Assembly: GCF_001545115.1 (NCBI RefSeq)
Contig: NZ_FCNU01000007.1
Coordinates: 434,001 to 498,000, forward strand
Length of the DNA stretch: 64,000 nucleotides
From: Candidatus Protochlamydia phocaeensis
Lineage (GTDB): Bacteria; Chlamydiota; Chlamydiia; Chlamydiales; Parachlamydiaceae
Direction: 5' to 3'
Shown here: positions 44,077-51,562 of the stretch, piece by piece
Position numbering within the stretch: position 1 is the first letter of the stretch
Layout of the letters: each line of letters begins with the position of its first letter
Notes under the pieces: model-generated
What the model was told of the DNA's origin: nothing
The model's database searches: none
The model's input: only the letters and a program-made list of their open reading frames with translations
Program-made: the position numbers and the translations under genes

Positions 44077-45415
44077 CCTCCCTTGGAGGAATAGGTTGGT
44101 GATGGGGGTCTTTTTTAGGATCTTGGAGAAGATAGGTAAGCTCTTGCTCTATTTCAGGAGTGATAATATGCTCCATTTCCTCAGCATTGCGATGCACGCG
44201 TTCGGTTTGGGCCCCTAAATAGTTTACCAAATACACCTCCCATAAGCGATGCAAGCGAACAATTTTAGCTGCTCGATACTTTCCATCTTGTGTGAGCTGG
44301 TAAAGGTTATGGGGAGTCTTTCTTAGCCATCCATTAACAGTCATGCGCCAGAGAATAAAGCGTAGATAAATAGAAGAGATCGATTGGTATTCGGCTAGCT
44401 GTCTTGGACTGACAGCCTTATCGGAATCTAAACGCCAAAGGGCTTTGAGAAGGTTTTCGCAAATACACTCATAACGGAAAAAACCAATGCGCGCCAAGCG
44501 CACGAGAAGCCCTCTTTCGGGAGCGAGCAGCAGAGCGAGCAGACAAATGGCAGAAGCCACAATGACAATCATCGGACCGGTTGGCAATATGATGCGGGCA
44601 GCGGGATAATGGGAGGATAAATAAACCGTCACTTGAACGGAGAAGTAATTCCCCAAAAATCCGCTAGCCATTCCAAAGAGAGCGGCCAAAACAAATAAGA
44701 CGGATAAGCGATTGGTAAATTGCCGGGCTGCCACAGCAGGAGCAATCAGCATCGCTGACATTAAAACGACTCCTACAGAGCGAATGCCGATAATGACGGA
44801 AATCGCCACTAAAATAAACAGCAGGGTATCGATTGATCTAACAGAAATGCCGATACTCTTTGCATATTGACGATCAAACGTCATGACTTGCAATTCTTTA
44901 TATAGCACTGAAATAATGGCAAGCACAATAAGAGATAGCAGCCCATAGATGAAAATATGGATATCCGTCATCGTTGCCGCTTGGCCATATAAATAAGAGA
45001 TCACTTGCTTATAGAGGGTCGTATAAGTAAATTGAACTTCGCTTGATAAGGCTAAGCCTATTCCAAAAAAAGCCGACAATACAAAGCATAGGGCAGCATC
45101 GCTGGCCACCTTAAGCCGCCTTTCCATGAATAGGACTAGGAATAGCCCCAATACGGCCGTTGCGAAAGCGCCCGCTAAAGTAAAGATGGAAAGAGTCAGC
45201 TCTTCCGATTCTTGAATAGATAAAGCGCCTGCTATTATGACGCCAAGGATCACCCCTGGATAAGAAGCGTGCGACAGCGTTTCACCTATTAAAACCTGCT
45301 TACGCAAAAAAACAACGACTCCCATTAAACTAGCCGCCAGGCACATAAACATGCATCCAATCGTAGGTGCTCTCAAAATGGGATCTGTAAAAAAAGAAAA
45401 AAAACTAATGTTCAT
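44060..45415 (-). CDS. ytgC: Metal ABC permease fused to DtxR-like repressor (YtgC-YtgR)
   Basis: 451 residues. Residues 1-~310: ABC-3 permease (LASLMGVVVFLRKQVLIGETLSHASYPG; GVVLMSAMLIAPAVAARQFT). Residues ~315-451: a DtxR/MntR-type repressor, with a winged helix (QLAEYQSISSIYLRFILWRM...GWLRKTPHNLYQLTQDGKYRA) and the dimer/metal region VRLHRLWEVYLVNYLG...RVHRNAEEMEHIITPEIEQEL, whose Glu and His residues match the metal ligands of the family. In C. trachomatis the YtgCR fusion is cleaved and YtgR represses the ytg operon when iron is plentiful. The same arrangement here implies self-regulation of this operon. Confidence 0.93.
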   Translation of the reverse strand: MNISFFSFFTDPILRAPTIGCMFMCLAASLMGVVVFLRKQVLIGETLSHASYPGVILGVIIAGALSIQESEELTLSIFTLAGAFATAVLGLFLVLFMERRLKVASDAALCFVLSAFFGIGLALSSEVQFTYTTLYKQVISYLYGQAATMTDIHIFIYGLLSLIVLAIISVLYKELQVMTFDRQYAKSIGISVRSIDTLLFILVAISVIIGIRSVGVVLMSAMLIAPAVAARQFTNRLSVLFVLAALFGMASGFLGNYFSVQVTVYLSSHYPAARIILPTGPMIVIVASAICLLALLLAPERGLLVRLARIGFFRYECICENLLKALWRLDSDKAVSPRQLAEYQSISSIYLRFILWRMTVNGWLRKTPHNLYQLTQDGKYRAAKIVRLHRLWEVYLVNYLGAQTERVHRNAEEMEHIITPEIEQELTYLLQDPKKDPHHQPIPPREDVHAV

Positions 45416-45420
45416 GGCTA

Positions 45421-46218
45421 CTAATTTTTTACACCTGCATTCTTTTGCTGGGACAATTTTAGCGCCTGATCAAAAAGGGCATAGCTTCTTCCATAAGCCG
45501 CATTGAGATAATGAGGAGTAAAGACTTTTTCTACTTCCCCATAAGCAATCAAACGCACATTGAGAATCATCACCCAATCGAAATAACGCTCGACCGTACT
45601 TAAGTCATGGTGCACGACAAAAACCGTCTTGCCTTTTGTCCGCAACTGTTGCAACAGCTGAACAATCGCCGTTTCCGTGGCAAGGTCTACTCCCGTAAAA
45701 GGCTCATCCATAAAATAAATATCCGCCTCTTGCAATAAAGCACGGGCAAGAAACACTCTTTGCTGCTGTCCGCCCGACAGCTGGCTGATCTGTCTATTGG
45801 CATAAGCAGACATTCCGACCACTTCTAGATAATGATCGGCAGCGGTCCGATCCGCTTCTCGCGGACGGCGCCAAAGGCCTAGGCGTCCATAACGCCCCAT
45901 CAGAACAAGGTCGCGCACTGTAACGGGAAAATCCCAATCAACGGATTCACGTTGAGGCACGTAAGCAACCCTTTGTCGGACTTGCTTCAAGGGCTGCCCA
46001 AAAAAATCGATGCGCCCAGAAATGGGTTTAATCAATCCTAATGCCGTTTTGATAAACGTACTTTTCCCAGCTCCATTAGGTCCAACAATTCCCACTAATA
46101 CACCTTCTGGAATAGAGACGGAAATATCCCATAAAGCCGGCGTTTTGCCATAATTGACAGTCATTTGGCTCACTCGAAGCGCAGAAGATGGAGAATGGGT
46201 ATGAGAAGGATTATCCAT
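45421..46218 (-). CDS. ytgB: Metal ABC transporter ATPase YtgB
   Basis: 265 residues. Walker A GPNGAGKSTFIK, signature QLSGGQQQRVFLAR, Walker B DIYFMDEPFTGVD, switch His in FVVHHDLS; YVPQRESVDWDFPVTVRDLV is typical of Mn/Fe/Zn importers. Cytoplasmic ATPase of the Ytg transporter, ending five bases before ytgC. Confidence 0.93.
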   Translation of the reverse strand: MDNPSHTHSPSSALRVSQMTVNYGKTPALWDISVSIPEGVLVGIVGPNGAGKSTFIKTALGLIKPISGRIDFFGQPLKQVRQRVAYVPQRESVDWDFPVTVRDLVLMGRYGRLGLWRRPREADRTAADHYLEVVGMSAYANRQISQLSGGQQQRVFLARALLQEADIYFMDEPFTGVDLATETAIVQLLQQLRTKGKTVFVVHHDLSTVERYFDWVMILNVRLIAYGEVEKVFTPHYLNAAYGRSYALFDQALKLSQQKNAGVKN

Positions 46219-46291
46219 AAAGATTAAAACCTGATTGATTACTCGTCTTTAACCAAATGGCTAAACAGAAAAGCGTGCTTTCATAAAACAA

Positions 46292-47302
46292 TTATTTTGC
46301 ATGGGGCACCTCTTTTGCCATATGCTCAGCCAAGGTATTGGCATTATAAAGGATCATTTTGATATACGTGTCGCCTTCCGATCCAGGCTTGCCCATGGCA
46401 TCGCCATACAAAGGACAGCAAGCGATGCGAACAGCCATTCCATGCTCCTGGCAAGCTTGAACAATTTTTCTAATCGAGTCGCGGCTCACATTTGTTTCAG
46501 GAAATAAAAGAGAAATCCGGTGCTGCTGCAGATAATCTATTATTGCTTTAATATCCATTGCGCTTAACTGGCTTTCGGGAGCTAGGCCTTCAGGAGCTGC
46601 AAAACGCTTTCTCCATTCCTCATTCGATTGTTCGCCTTCTTCGGCCAAATAAGCACGGGTAAAATAATTAAAAGCATCATGGCTTGTCACTAAATAGCGT
46701 TTATTGGATGGCACCTGCATAAGAGCTTGCCGAGCCTGCTTATGCAAATCCAGCAACTCTTCTTGCAGGCGTTTTCCGTTAGCCGCAAATTCTTGCGCAT
46801 GTACAGGATCTTGCTGGCTAAGAGAGCGGACAATCAAAGGGATGGCTTTCGACCATAGCGACGCGTCCATCCAAATATGAGGATCTTTTTGGCCATTGAC
46901 TAAAATGATTAAAGAGGGGTCTTGCCGCTCAATCAAATCTCCCAGTCCAATCGCTTTTGGATTTTGAATGAGATACTGATGCAGGCTGGGGCCATGTTCC
47001 AATCCTAGCCCATTATAAAAAATTAATTGCGCAAACATTAATTTTTCATCATCGCCTTTAACTAATTGATAAGAATGCGGATCTAATTCTCCTTGGATCA
47101 AAGTCAACGCATCAATGTGACTTCCTCCTACTTGCTTGACCAAATCGTTAATCATGGCAGTGGTACTTAAGACCTTTACTTTGCCATTCGCTTCGATCCA
47201 TTTTTGAAAAGCCTCTTGCCGATGGGATGGTTGCTGGCGAGAGCAGCTGGCAAAGCTAATGATCCATAGTGTACAAATAAGGCCCCATATAAATTTTCTC
47301 AT
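46292..47302 (-). CDS. ytgA: Metal-binding lipoprotein YtgA
   Basis: 336 residues, cluster A-I (TroA/ZnuA/PsaA) solute-binding protein. Lipoprotein signal MRKFIWGLICTLWIISFASC with Cys20 as lipid site. Metal-site segments: DPHSYQLVKGDDEK (His), DPHIWMDASLW (His), LFPETNVSRDSI (Glu) and PLYGDAMG (Asp). It binds Fe/Mn/Zn in the periplasm for YtgBCD. Its ATG overlaps the stop of the DUF971 gene (ATGA), tying the metal importer to the upstream mrp genes. Confidence 0.93.
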   Translation of the reverse strand: MRKFIWGLICTLWIISFASCSRQQPSHRQEAFQKWIEANGKVKVLSTTAMINDLVKQVGGSHIDALTLIQGELDPHSYQLVKGDDEKLMFAQLIFYNGLGLEHGPSLHQYLIQNPKAIGLGDLIERQDPSLIILVNGQKDPHIWMDASLWSKAIPLIVRSLSQQDPVHAQEFAANGKRLQEELLDLHKQARQALMQVPSNKRYLVTSHDAFNYFTRAYLAEEGEQSNEEWRKRFAAPEGLAPESQLSAMDIKAIIDYLQQHRISLLFPETNVSRDSIRKIVQACQEHGMAVRIACCPLYGDAMGKPGSEGDTYIKMILYNANTLAEHMAKEVPHAK

Positions 47303-47601
47303 TTTATCCCCATTTTGCGTAGCATATCAAAGCTATAAATCCCGGTTGAACAACCGGAAGTAAATTGAATTTGCAAAGCATAGCGGCCTACACTACGTAT
47401 GGCCGTTGCCCGCACATCATCCCGGATTATCGTCGAATCCATGCGCCGCTTTCCCGTATGCTCATCTACGCAGTTTGCACATGGGCAAACCCTTTGCAAA
47501 TCGCTGAGTCGAAAGCGCTGCTTCTGTCCATCGCTCCATGTAATAGAAAAGGTGTGATTATCTTCCTGCGTAATGCCGTGTATGGCAAGTGGCATATTCA
47601 T
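47299..47601 (-). CDS. DUF971 (GBBH-like N-terminal domain) protein
   Basis: About 100 residues from ATG 47601, which overlaps the mrp stop in ATGA (a TTG at 47622 is in frame but less likely). Contains FRLSDLQRVCPCANCVDEHTG, the metal-binding Cys cluster of the DUF971 domain, and ends GIYSFDMLRKMG. The same domain is the N-terminus of gamma-butyrobetaine hydroxylase and is often found beside or fused to Mrp/ApbC-type ATPases, suggesting a role in Fe-S or metal handling. It is coupled on both sides by 4-base overlaps, so it is a middle gene of a mrp-DUF971-ytgABCD operon. Confidence 0.82.
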   Translation of the reverse strand: MNMPLAIHGITQEDNHTFSITWSDGQKQRFRLSDLQRVCPCANCVDEHTGKRRMDSTIIRDDVRATAIRSVGRYALQIQFTSGCSTGIYSFDMLRKMGIK

Positions 47602-48458
47602 GATGGCTTCATCTCCTTCCAAGCTAATTCGAAATGAGAAAGAGCGGATGAGGCTTGCGATTTAAGCGCTTCCGCATGAGCGACAAGCTGCTGGCTAAGC
47701 TGAATAAACGCTTGGGTAGCAGGTTTCTGCTTGAGTGGATCGAGAACAAATAAAGATTGGCCTTTATCTCCGCATGCGCAAAGATCAGGATCAATTGGAA
47801 TGCCTCCAAGAAAAGGAGCTCCAACTTCCTTTGCCAATCGCTCTCCCCCTCCCCGTCCGAATAAATATAGCGGCTCATCCAATTGAGGAGAGGTATAATA
47901 GCTCATATTTTCTACAATACCCAAAATAGGCACTTTCACTTGCTCGAATAAATAAATAGCCTTCCGGACATCCAAAATAGCCACCTCTTGCGGAGTCGTC
48001 ACCATAATAGCCCCAGTCAGATTGGCCTGTTGGCTTAACGTCAACTGAACATCGCCTGTCCCAGGAGGAAAATCAATTAATAGAAAATCCAAGCTTCCCC
48101 AGGCCACATTTTTAATAAACTGAGAAATTAAACCATTGGCGATAGGCGCTCTGACAGCTGTCGCTTCATATTCTTTCCGAAAATACGCCATCGAAATCAT
48201 TTTAATTCCGGCGCATAAGGCAGGCTGAATAATTTCTCCTTTCTGACTTGGCAAGCGATCTTCCGGAAGCATTTTTCGAATCGATGGCCCATAAATATCC
48301 GTATCCATGATGCCAACACTATAGCCTTGATCTCTTAACGCTAAAGCCAGATTAACTGTCACGGAAGATTTTCCCACTCCTCCTTTTCCTGCAGCAATCG
48401 CAATAATAAATTTAATGGCTGCCAAAGGCGGAGATGGCTGGAATATTTGCAGAGGCAT
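47598..48458 (-). CDS. Mrp/ApbC-type P-loop ATPase lacking the CxxC motif
   Basis: About 286 residues. Deviant Walker A AAGKGGVGKSSVTVNLALAL, DTDIYGPSIRKML, DFLLIDFPPGTGDVQL and TTPQEVAILDVRKA define the Mrp/NBP35/ApbC family of Fe-S cluster carriers. Two departures: the N-terminal MIP18/DUF59 domain is absent, and at the place where the cluster-binding C-x-x-C normally follows VENMSY, the sequence reads YTSPQLDEPLYLFGRGG with no Cys. It may therefore not carry a cluster in the usual way. ATG 48458 with AAGG about seven to ten bases ahead is preferred over ATG 48467. First gene of the operon that continues with DUF971 and ytgABCD. Confidence 0.85.
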   Translation of the reverse strand: MPLQIFQPSPPLAAIKFIIAIAAGKGGVGKSSVTVNLALALRDQGYSVGIMDTDIYGPSIRKMLPEDRLPSQKGEIIQPALCAGIKMISMAYFRKEYEATAVRAPIANGLISQFIKNVAWGSLDFLLIDFPPGTGDVQLTLSQQANLTGAIMVTTPQEVAILDVRKAIYLFEQVKVPILGIVENMSYYTSPQLDEPLYLFGRGGGERLAKEVGAPFLGGIPIDPDLCACGDKGQSLFVLDPLKQKPATQAFIQLSQQLVAHAEALKSQASSALSHFELAWKEMKPS

Positions 48459-48498
48459 GACTATCATCCTTAATTTACATTTATGATATTCAATCCGC

Positions 48499-48628
48499 TT
48501 CTAAGAAGCTGTCCTAAACCCCATAATCGATATTTGAGATTATTTTCGCCTAGGGAACAAGAAGCGCTTCCTAGGGAAAAAGGCTTAAACTCAAGCCATT
48601 AGATGGTTTTTTAACACCTTCTAAGAGG
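48499..48628. repeat. Dispersed palindromic repeat, full copy
   Basis: Left arm CTTCTAAGAAGCTGTCCTAA then CCCCATAATCGATATTTGAG. Right arm, in reverse, CTTAGAAGGTGTTAAAAAAC then CATCTAATGGCTTGAGTTT. The centre has CCTAGGG motifs on both sides of the tip. Confidence 0.75.
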
Positions 48629-48748
48629 ATTTCTTAAAACTGCTAATGACCTATATTCAAAATTATTTAGGATAATTTAAAGGCAGCGAGCCCTATTGGA
48701 TTCAAGATGGCTCGCTCCTTTAAACCGCTAAGAATCCTTAGTTCATGA
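48619..48748. repeat. Dispersed palindromic repeat, second abutting copy
   Basis: Begins CTTCTAAGAGGATTTCTTAA, AACTGCTAATGACCTATATT. The inner part is its own hairpin (AGCGAGCC around 48685 with GGCTCGCT around 48709). The end, in reverse, reads ACTAAGGATTCTTAGCGGTT. It shares its first ten bases with the end of the preceding copy. Confidence 0.7.
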
Positions 48749-49101
48749 TGAACGCAAATCTAATCATTGGCGCCTTTAATATGCCTCTAAGCTTTCTCTA
48801 TCTTAATAAGGCGTCTAACCTCATTCTTTGGATGCCTCGCATAGAGCAGACGCTTATCTTGAAAAAAGAACAGTTTAATTGATTTAGGTTTGGTTGCCTA
48901 GTAAAAGTTATCCTCTTGTCCTAGAAGAATTTTCAAATTTATTTTAAAATTTAAATTACCTTTGAGCCATTCAATGAATGGCTAATTGTCCCTCTTTAAG
49001 CTTGCTTTCTTCCTATCTAGGGCATCATGAGTTCGGCAACGGTCTCTTCCCTCTCCCCTTTATTTCTTTTTCAACGCTCTTTAATTAATGGGACGGAGAG
49101 G

Positions 49102-49215
49102 ACCTAAGAAAATGGATTAAAACCGCTAATGATCGATATTTGAGGTTATTTTCTCCTTAGGGGGCAATCCTCTCAAATATCAATTATTATGAGTTTTAAT
49201 TCCCCTTTAACAGAA
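49102..49215. repeat. Dispersed palindromic repeat, third copy in this region
   Basis: Left arm CTAAGAAAATGGATTAAAAC, CGCTAATGATCGATATTTGA. Right arm, in reverse, GTTAAAGGGGAATTAAAACT, then ATAATTGATATTTGAGAGG. Confidence 0.75.
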
Positions 49216-49381
49216 TACCCTTCCCTCCTAAAGCCATTTTTATGGCTTTTCGATTTAAATATGTTTTGATATTCAACAGACTTCATTCTATTTATCAGTT
49301 ATTGAATTGATTAAAAGGAAAATTATTTCCAGAAGAAGGGAACTAGCGCTATCATTTGATAAATAATTCTATGCTATTTAG

Positions 49382-49543
49382 AGACTGTCCACGATCTGAA
49401 ATAGTATGATTTGTATGCTGAATTTAGTTATAAACGTGTAAAAATTTTTCGTCAGATTAAAAAATAGGCTCAAAAAATTTTTCCGCGTTTCTAACAAAAT
49501 TGAGCAGCAAAGCATACTTATTTGAGATCGTGGACAGTCTTCT
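49382..49543. mobile_element. MITE-like element with long terminal inverted repeats
   Basis: About 162 bases. The left end GACTGTCCACGATCTGAAAT (49385 on) matches the reverse of the right end, GACTGTCCACGATCTCAAAT. The arms stay alignable for about 70 bases through TAAACGTG/GAAACGCG and AAAAATTTTT. There is no transposase. A target duplication is uncertain (TAG on both flanks at best). It is probably a non-autonomous derivative of an insertion sequence elsewhere in the genome. Confidence 0.75.
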
Positions 49544-49832
49544 AGACTCAACTAGAAAACTATTAGACACATACAAACTTTGACATTAGTTGATAATCCT
49601 TATTCTTCATCCAGTTTAGGTACAAAAACAGATTTGCATTATCTTGACTTAAGTTGAGAAAATTAATTAATGAAATTGATTGTTGGCAAAAAAAATGGAA
49701 AAATCTGGATTAATTTATCTTGCAAGAAAACATATAATTTCTTAAATTTCCATTAATAAATAAAGAGTAGCGATAATGTTGCGCTCTAAAGACATTTTGA
49801 AAATTCTGGAATCAATTGGTTAAATATTCAAC

Positions 49833-49859
49833 AATGTTCAGATCTATTTTTTGAACATT
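49833..49859. promoter_or_regulatory. Operator-like inverted repeat upstream of euo candidate
   Basis: AATGTTCA, eleven bases, TGAACATT; perfect 8-base arms, about 215 bases before the likely euo start. Confidence 0.4.
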
Positions 49860-49967
49860 AATTCTTGCAGTGAAGGGCAGGAGGTCTTTTTACCTAAAAA
49901 AGCGCCATCCAGCGAAACACACCTTGATTGCTAGAAACCATAAACAGCTCGTGCATTGATGAAAATT

Positions 49968-49983
49968 GTAACGTTTACGTTAC
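49968..49983. promoter_or_regulatory. Operator-like palindrome upstream of euo candidate
   Basis: GTAACGT, two bases, ACGTTAC; perfect 7-base arms, 90 bases before the likely start codon. It could be a protein-binding site in the leader or promoter; the binding protein is unknown. Confidence 0.45.
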
Positions 49984-50073
49984 AAGCTTGAAACGGCAAG
50001 CTAGATGCTTGCCATGGCCTTATGGCATAGGCCAATATTCGTAAACCAAAAAAATATGCTATTAGAGGAAAAA

Positions 50074-50571
50074 ATGGACAATAAACAACTCGAACATTTG
50101 ATTCAATCTGCTGTCAAAAAAGTTGGCGGAAAGAAAGAGAATGACATTTGTCATTATCTCCCGGTACCCACAGGAGGATATATCCACCACTTTACTATGC
50201 GTAAAATGAAGACAGAAGATCCTCAGCAACTATCCGAATTAATTACAAAATATATCATTAACGCTAGCCATCCACAGGAAGTGACTCCAAAGCAACGTGC
50301 GGCCAGAGGATCGCGTAAACGCCGAGATCTTTTCACATTCTCTAAACAAGATTTAGAAAGAATGTTGAACATGGCGCGCTTGGCTGGCGATAAAGAGATG
50401 ATTCGCAAACTGACACCTAAGAAAGATTTGAGAACGATTAAAAGAGAACTCATTTCTTCTATTCGTCATGGTAGAATCGAACCAGAACTCTGGAATCTTT
50501 ATGTTGAAACCATGACTAATCAAGCTAGTTTAGCTACTGCTCCTATTAACGGTGCAGCTGTGTCCGTATAA
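50074..50571 (+). CDS. euo: Probable EUO-type developmental transcription repressor
   Basis: 165 residues from ATG 50074 (GAGG five bases ahead); an in-frame ATG at 50005 would add 23 residues and is less likely. A basic, helical protein with SGYIHHF-like segment (GGYIHHFTMRKMKTEDP), then AARGSRKRRDLFTFSKQDLERML and MIRKLTPKKDLRTIKRELIS, SIRHGRIEPELW: a probable DNA-binding region. The main support for EUO is position: in C. trachomatis euo (CT446) sits two genes from secDF (CT448), and secDF lies close by here. EUO represses late-stage genes while the bacterium is a replicating reticulate body. Its own terminator follows. If not EUO, it is a chlamydial conserved DNA-binding protein. Confidence 0.62.
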   Translation: MDNKQLEHLIQSAVKKVGGKKENDICHYLPVPTGGYIHHFTMRKMKTEDPQQLSELITKYIINASHPQEVTPKQRAARGSRKRRDLFTFSKQDLERMLNMARLAGDKEMIRKLTPKKDLRTIKRELISSIRHGRIEPELWNLYVETMTNQASLATAPINGAAVSV

Positions 50572-50585
50572 GAAAGCCTCTTTTT

Positions 50586-50627
50586 TCATCAGCCCTGCCC
50601 ACCAAATGGGGGGCTGATTTCTATTTT
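50586..50627 (+). terminator. Rho-independent terminator after euo candidate
   Basis: ATCAGCCC (50588-50595) pairs with GGGCTGAT (50611-50618), followed by TTCTATTTT. Confidence 0.8.
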
Positions 50628-50637
50628 GGCACTCCTC

Positions 50638-51195
50638 ATGCAATCTTATTTCTTAGCCCTTGACTTCCCCTCCACTGTCAAATCCCGATTAGCTTCCCTC
50701 TGTTATGGACTTCCTCAAGTTCACTGGAAAGAGGAAAATAACTTTCATCTTATTCTACGTCATTTAGGTTCTCTATCCGCTGCTGAATTGGTAGAAATTA
50801 AAGATCGCCTAGCCCACCTATTCTTCCTCCCTTTTTCTTTAACCTTGCAGGGCGTTGGCCACTTTCATTCAAAGAGCGATCGAGGGACTATTTGGATTGG
50901 CATTCAGCCGAATGCCTCTTTGATGACTTTAAAAAGAGAAATTGATCGCCTTTTAAAGGGATTGCCAATTCAACCCGAAAAAATATCTTTTCAACCCCAT
51001 ATTATCCTTGGATATTACGATCGTTTAAACCCTCAAAAGTTAGGCGATTACCTAATGGCACACGCCGATTATTATTCTGTTCCTATTGAAATCACAAGCT
51101 GTACGCTTTTTTGTTCCCGTCAAACCTCTAAGCACACCATTGACGAAACATTAGAGCACTATTTAGCCTCAAAAGTAGAAACAGGCGAAGACTAA
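50638..51195 (+). CDS. thpR: RNA 2',3'-cyclic phosphodiesterase/2'-5' ligase-like (ThpR family)
   Basis: 185 residues from ATG 50638; a TTG at 50626 is in frame but lies within the tail of the euo terminator. 2H phosphoesterase fold with the two His segments NNFHLILRHLG (near residue 40) and FQPHIILGYY (near 120). The family motif is H-x-T/S-x; here Ile replaces the hydroxyl residue in both, so the catalytic His pair is kept but the oxyanion-side residues are changed. It begins MQSYFLALDFP, typical of ThpR/LigT. It probably opens 2',3'-cyclic phosphates on RNA or small nucleotides. It ends 134 bases before a strong terminator. Confidence 0.75.
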   Translation: MQSYFLALDFPSTVKSRLASLCYGLPQVHWKEENNFHLILRHLGSLSAAELVEIKDRLAHLFFLPFSLTLQGVGHFHSKSDRGTIWIGIQPNASLMTLKREIDRLLKGLPIQPEKISFQPHIILGYYDRLNPQKLGDYLMAHADYYSVPIEITSCTLFCSRQTSKHTIDETLEHYLASKVETGED

Positions 51196-51328
51196 CTCCA
51201 AACTCAGATTATTATTTAATTATTCTAGCCTTCTTTCGATATCATCAACGGACTGTGATGCGAAGCTCGATAGGCAGCGTTGAATGCGCCTTTCGAAAGA
51301 ATAAGATTCCTTATTCTTTCGAATCGAT

Positions 51329-51370
51329 TCCGCTCGTTTAAATAAATTTAAACGAGCGGATCTTTTTTCT
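51329..51370 (+). terminator. Rho-independent terminator
   Basis: CCGCTCGTTTAAAT (51330-51343), two-base loop, ATTTAAACGAGCGG (51346-51359), then TCTTTTTTCT. The stem is a perfect 14-bp pairing. It serves the thpR transcript. The surrounding 367-base gap 51196-51562 holds this and the secDF terminator only; a minus-strand frame of 82 codons across it starts with TTG, has no ribosome site and is rejected. Confidence 0.88.
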
Positions 51371-51494
51371 TCCCTGCTCCCAGAGAATTTCTTGAAAAGA
51401 AGGAATTTACCCTCACCTACAACAGCCTTAAGACCGTCCTCGATTTCAAATAAATAGGCATTGCTCAATTTTTAAACGACTTTATCGCTATAAG

Positions 51495-51527
51495 CAAAAA
51501 AAAAGCCCCTCTTAGAGAGGGGCTTTT
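51495..51527 (-). terminator. Rho-independent terminator of secDF
   Basis: AAAAGCCCCTCT (51501-51512), loop TAG, AGAGGGGCTTTT (51516-51527). On the minus strand the stem is followed by a run of T. Confidence 0.92.
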
Positions 51528-51562
51528 GTCGTATAAGCTAGAAGCTTGACAGCTTCTTTATC

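Larger units (their letters stand above)
48459..50073. other. Repeat-rich, gene-poor region, 1.6 kb
   Basis: No acceptable gene on either strand. It holds two abutting palindromic repeats (48499-48745), a third copy (49102-49215), a MITE-like element (49382-49543), strongly AT-rich sequence (49560-49860), and two operator-like palindromes (49833, 49968) upstream of the euo candidate. The low complexity and repeat load suggest an insertion-tolerant region. Confidence 0.7.

Noticed and set aside
49560-49830. Possible small RNA or AT-rich origin-like sequence
   Set aside because: Only AT-richness is seen. No DnaA-box cluster, conserved promoter or terminator supports an origin or RNA gene.
51220-51468. 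82-codon minus-strand frame between thpR and secDF
   Set aside because: It starts with TTG without a ribosome site and contains a perfect terminator hairpin with T-tract for the plus strand; it lies beyond the secDF terminator.
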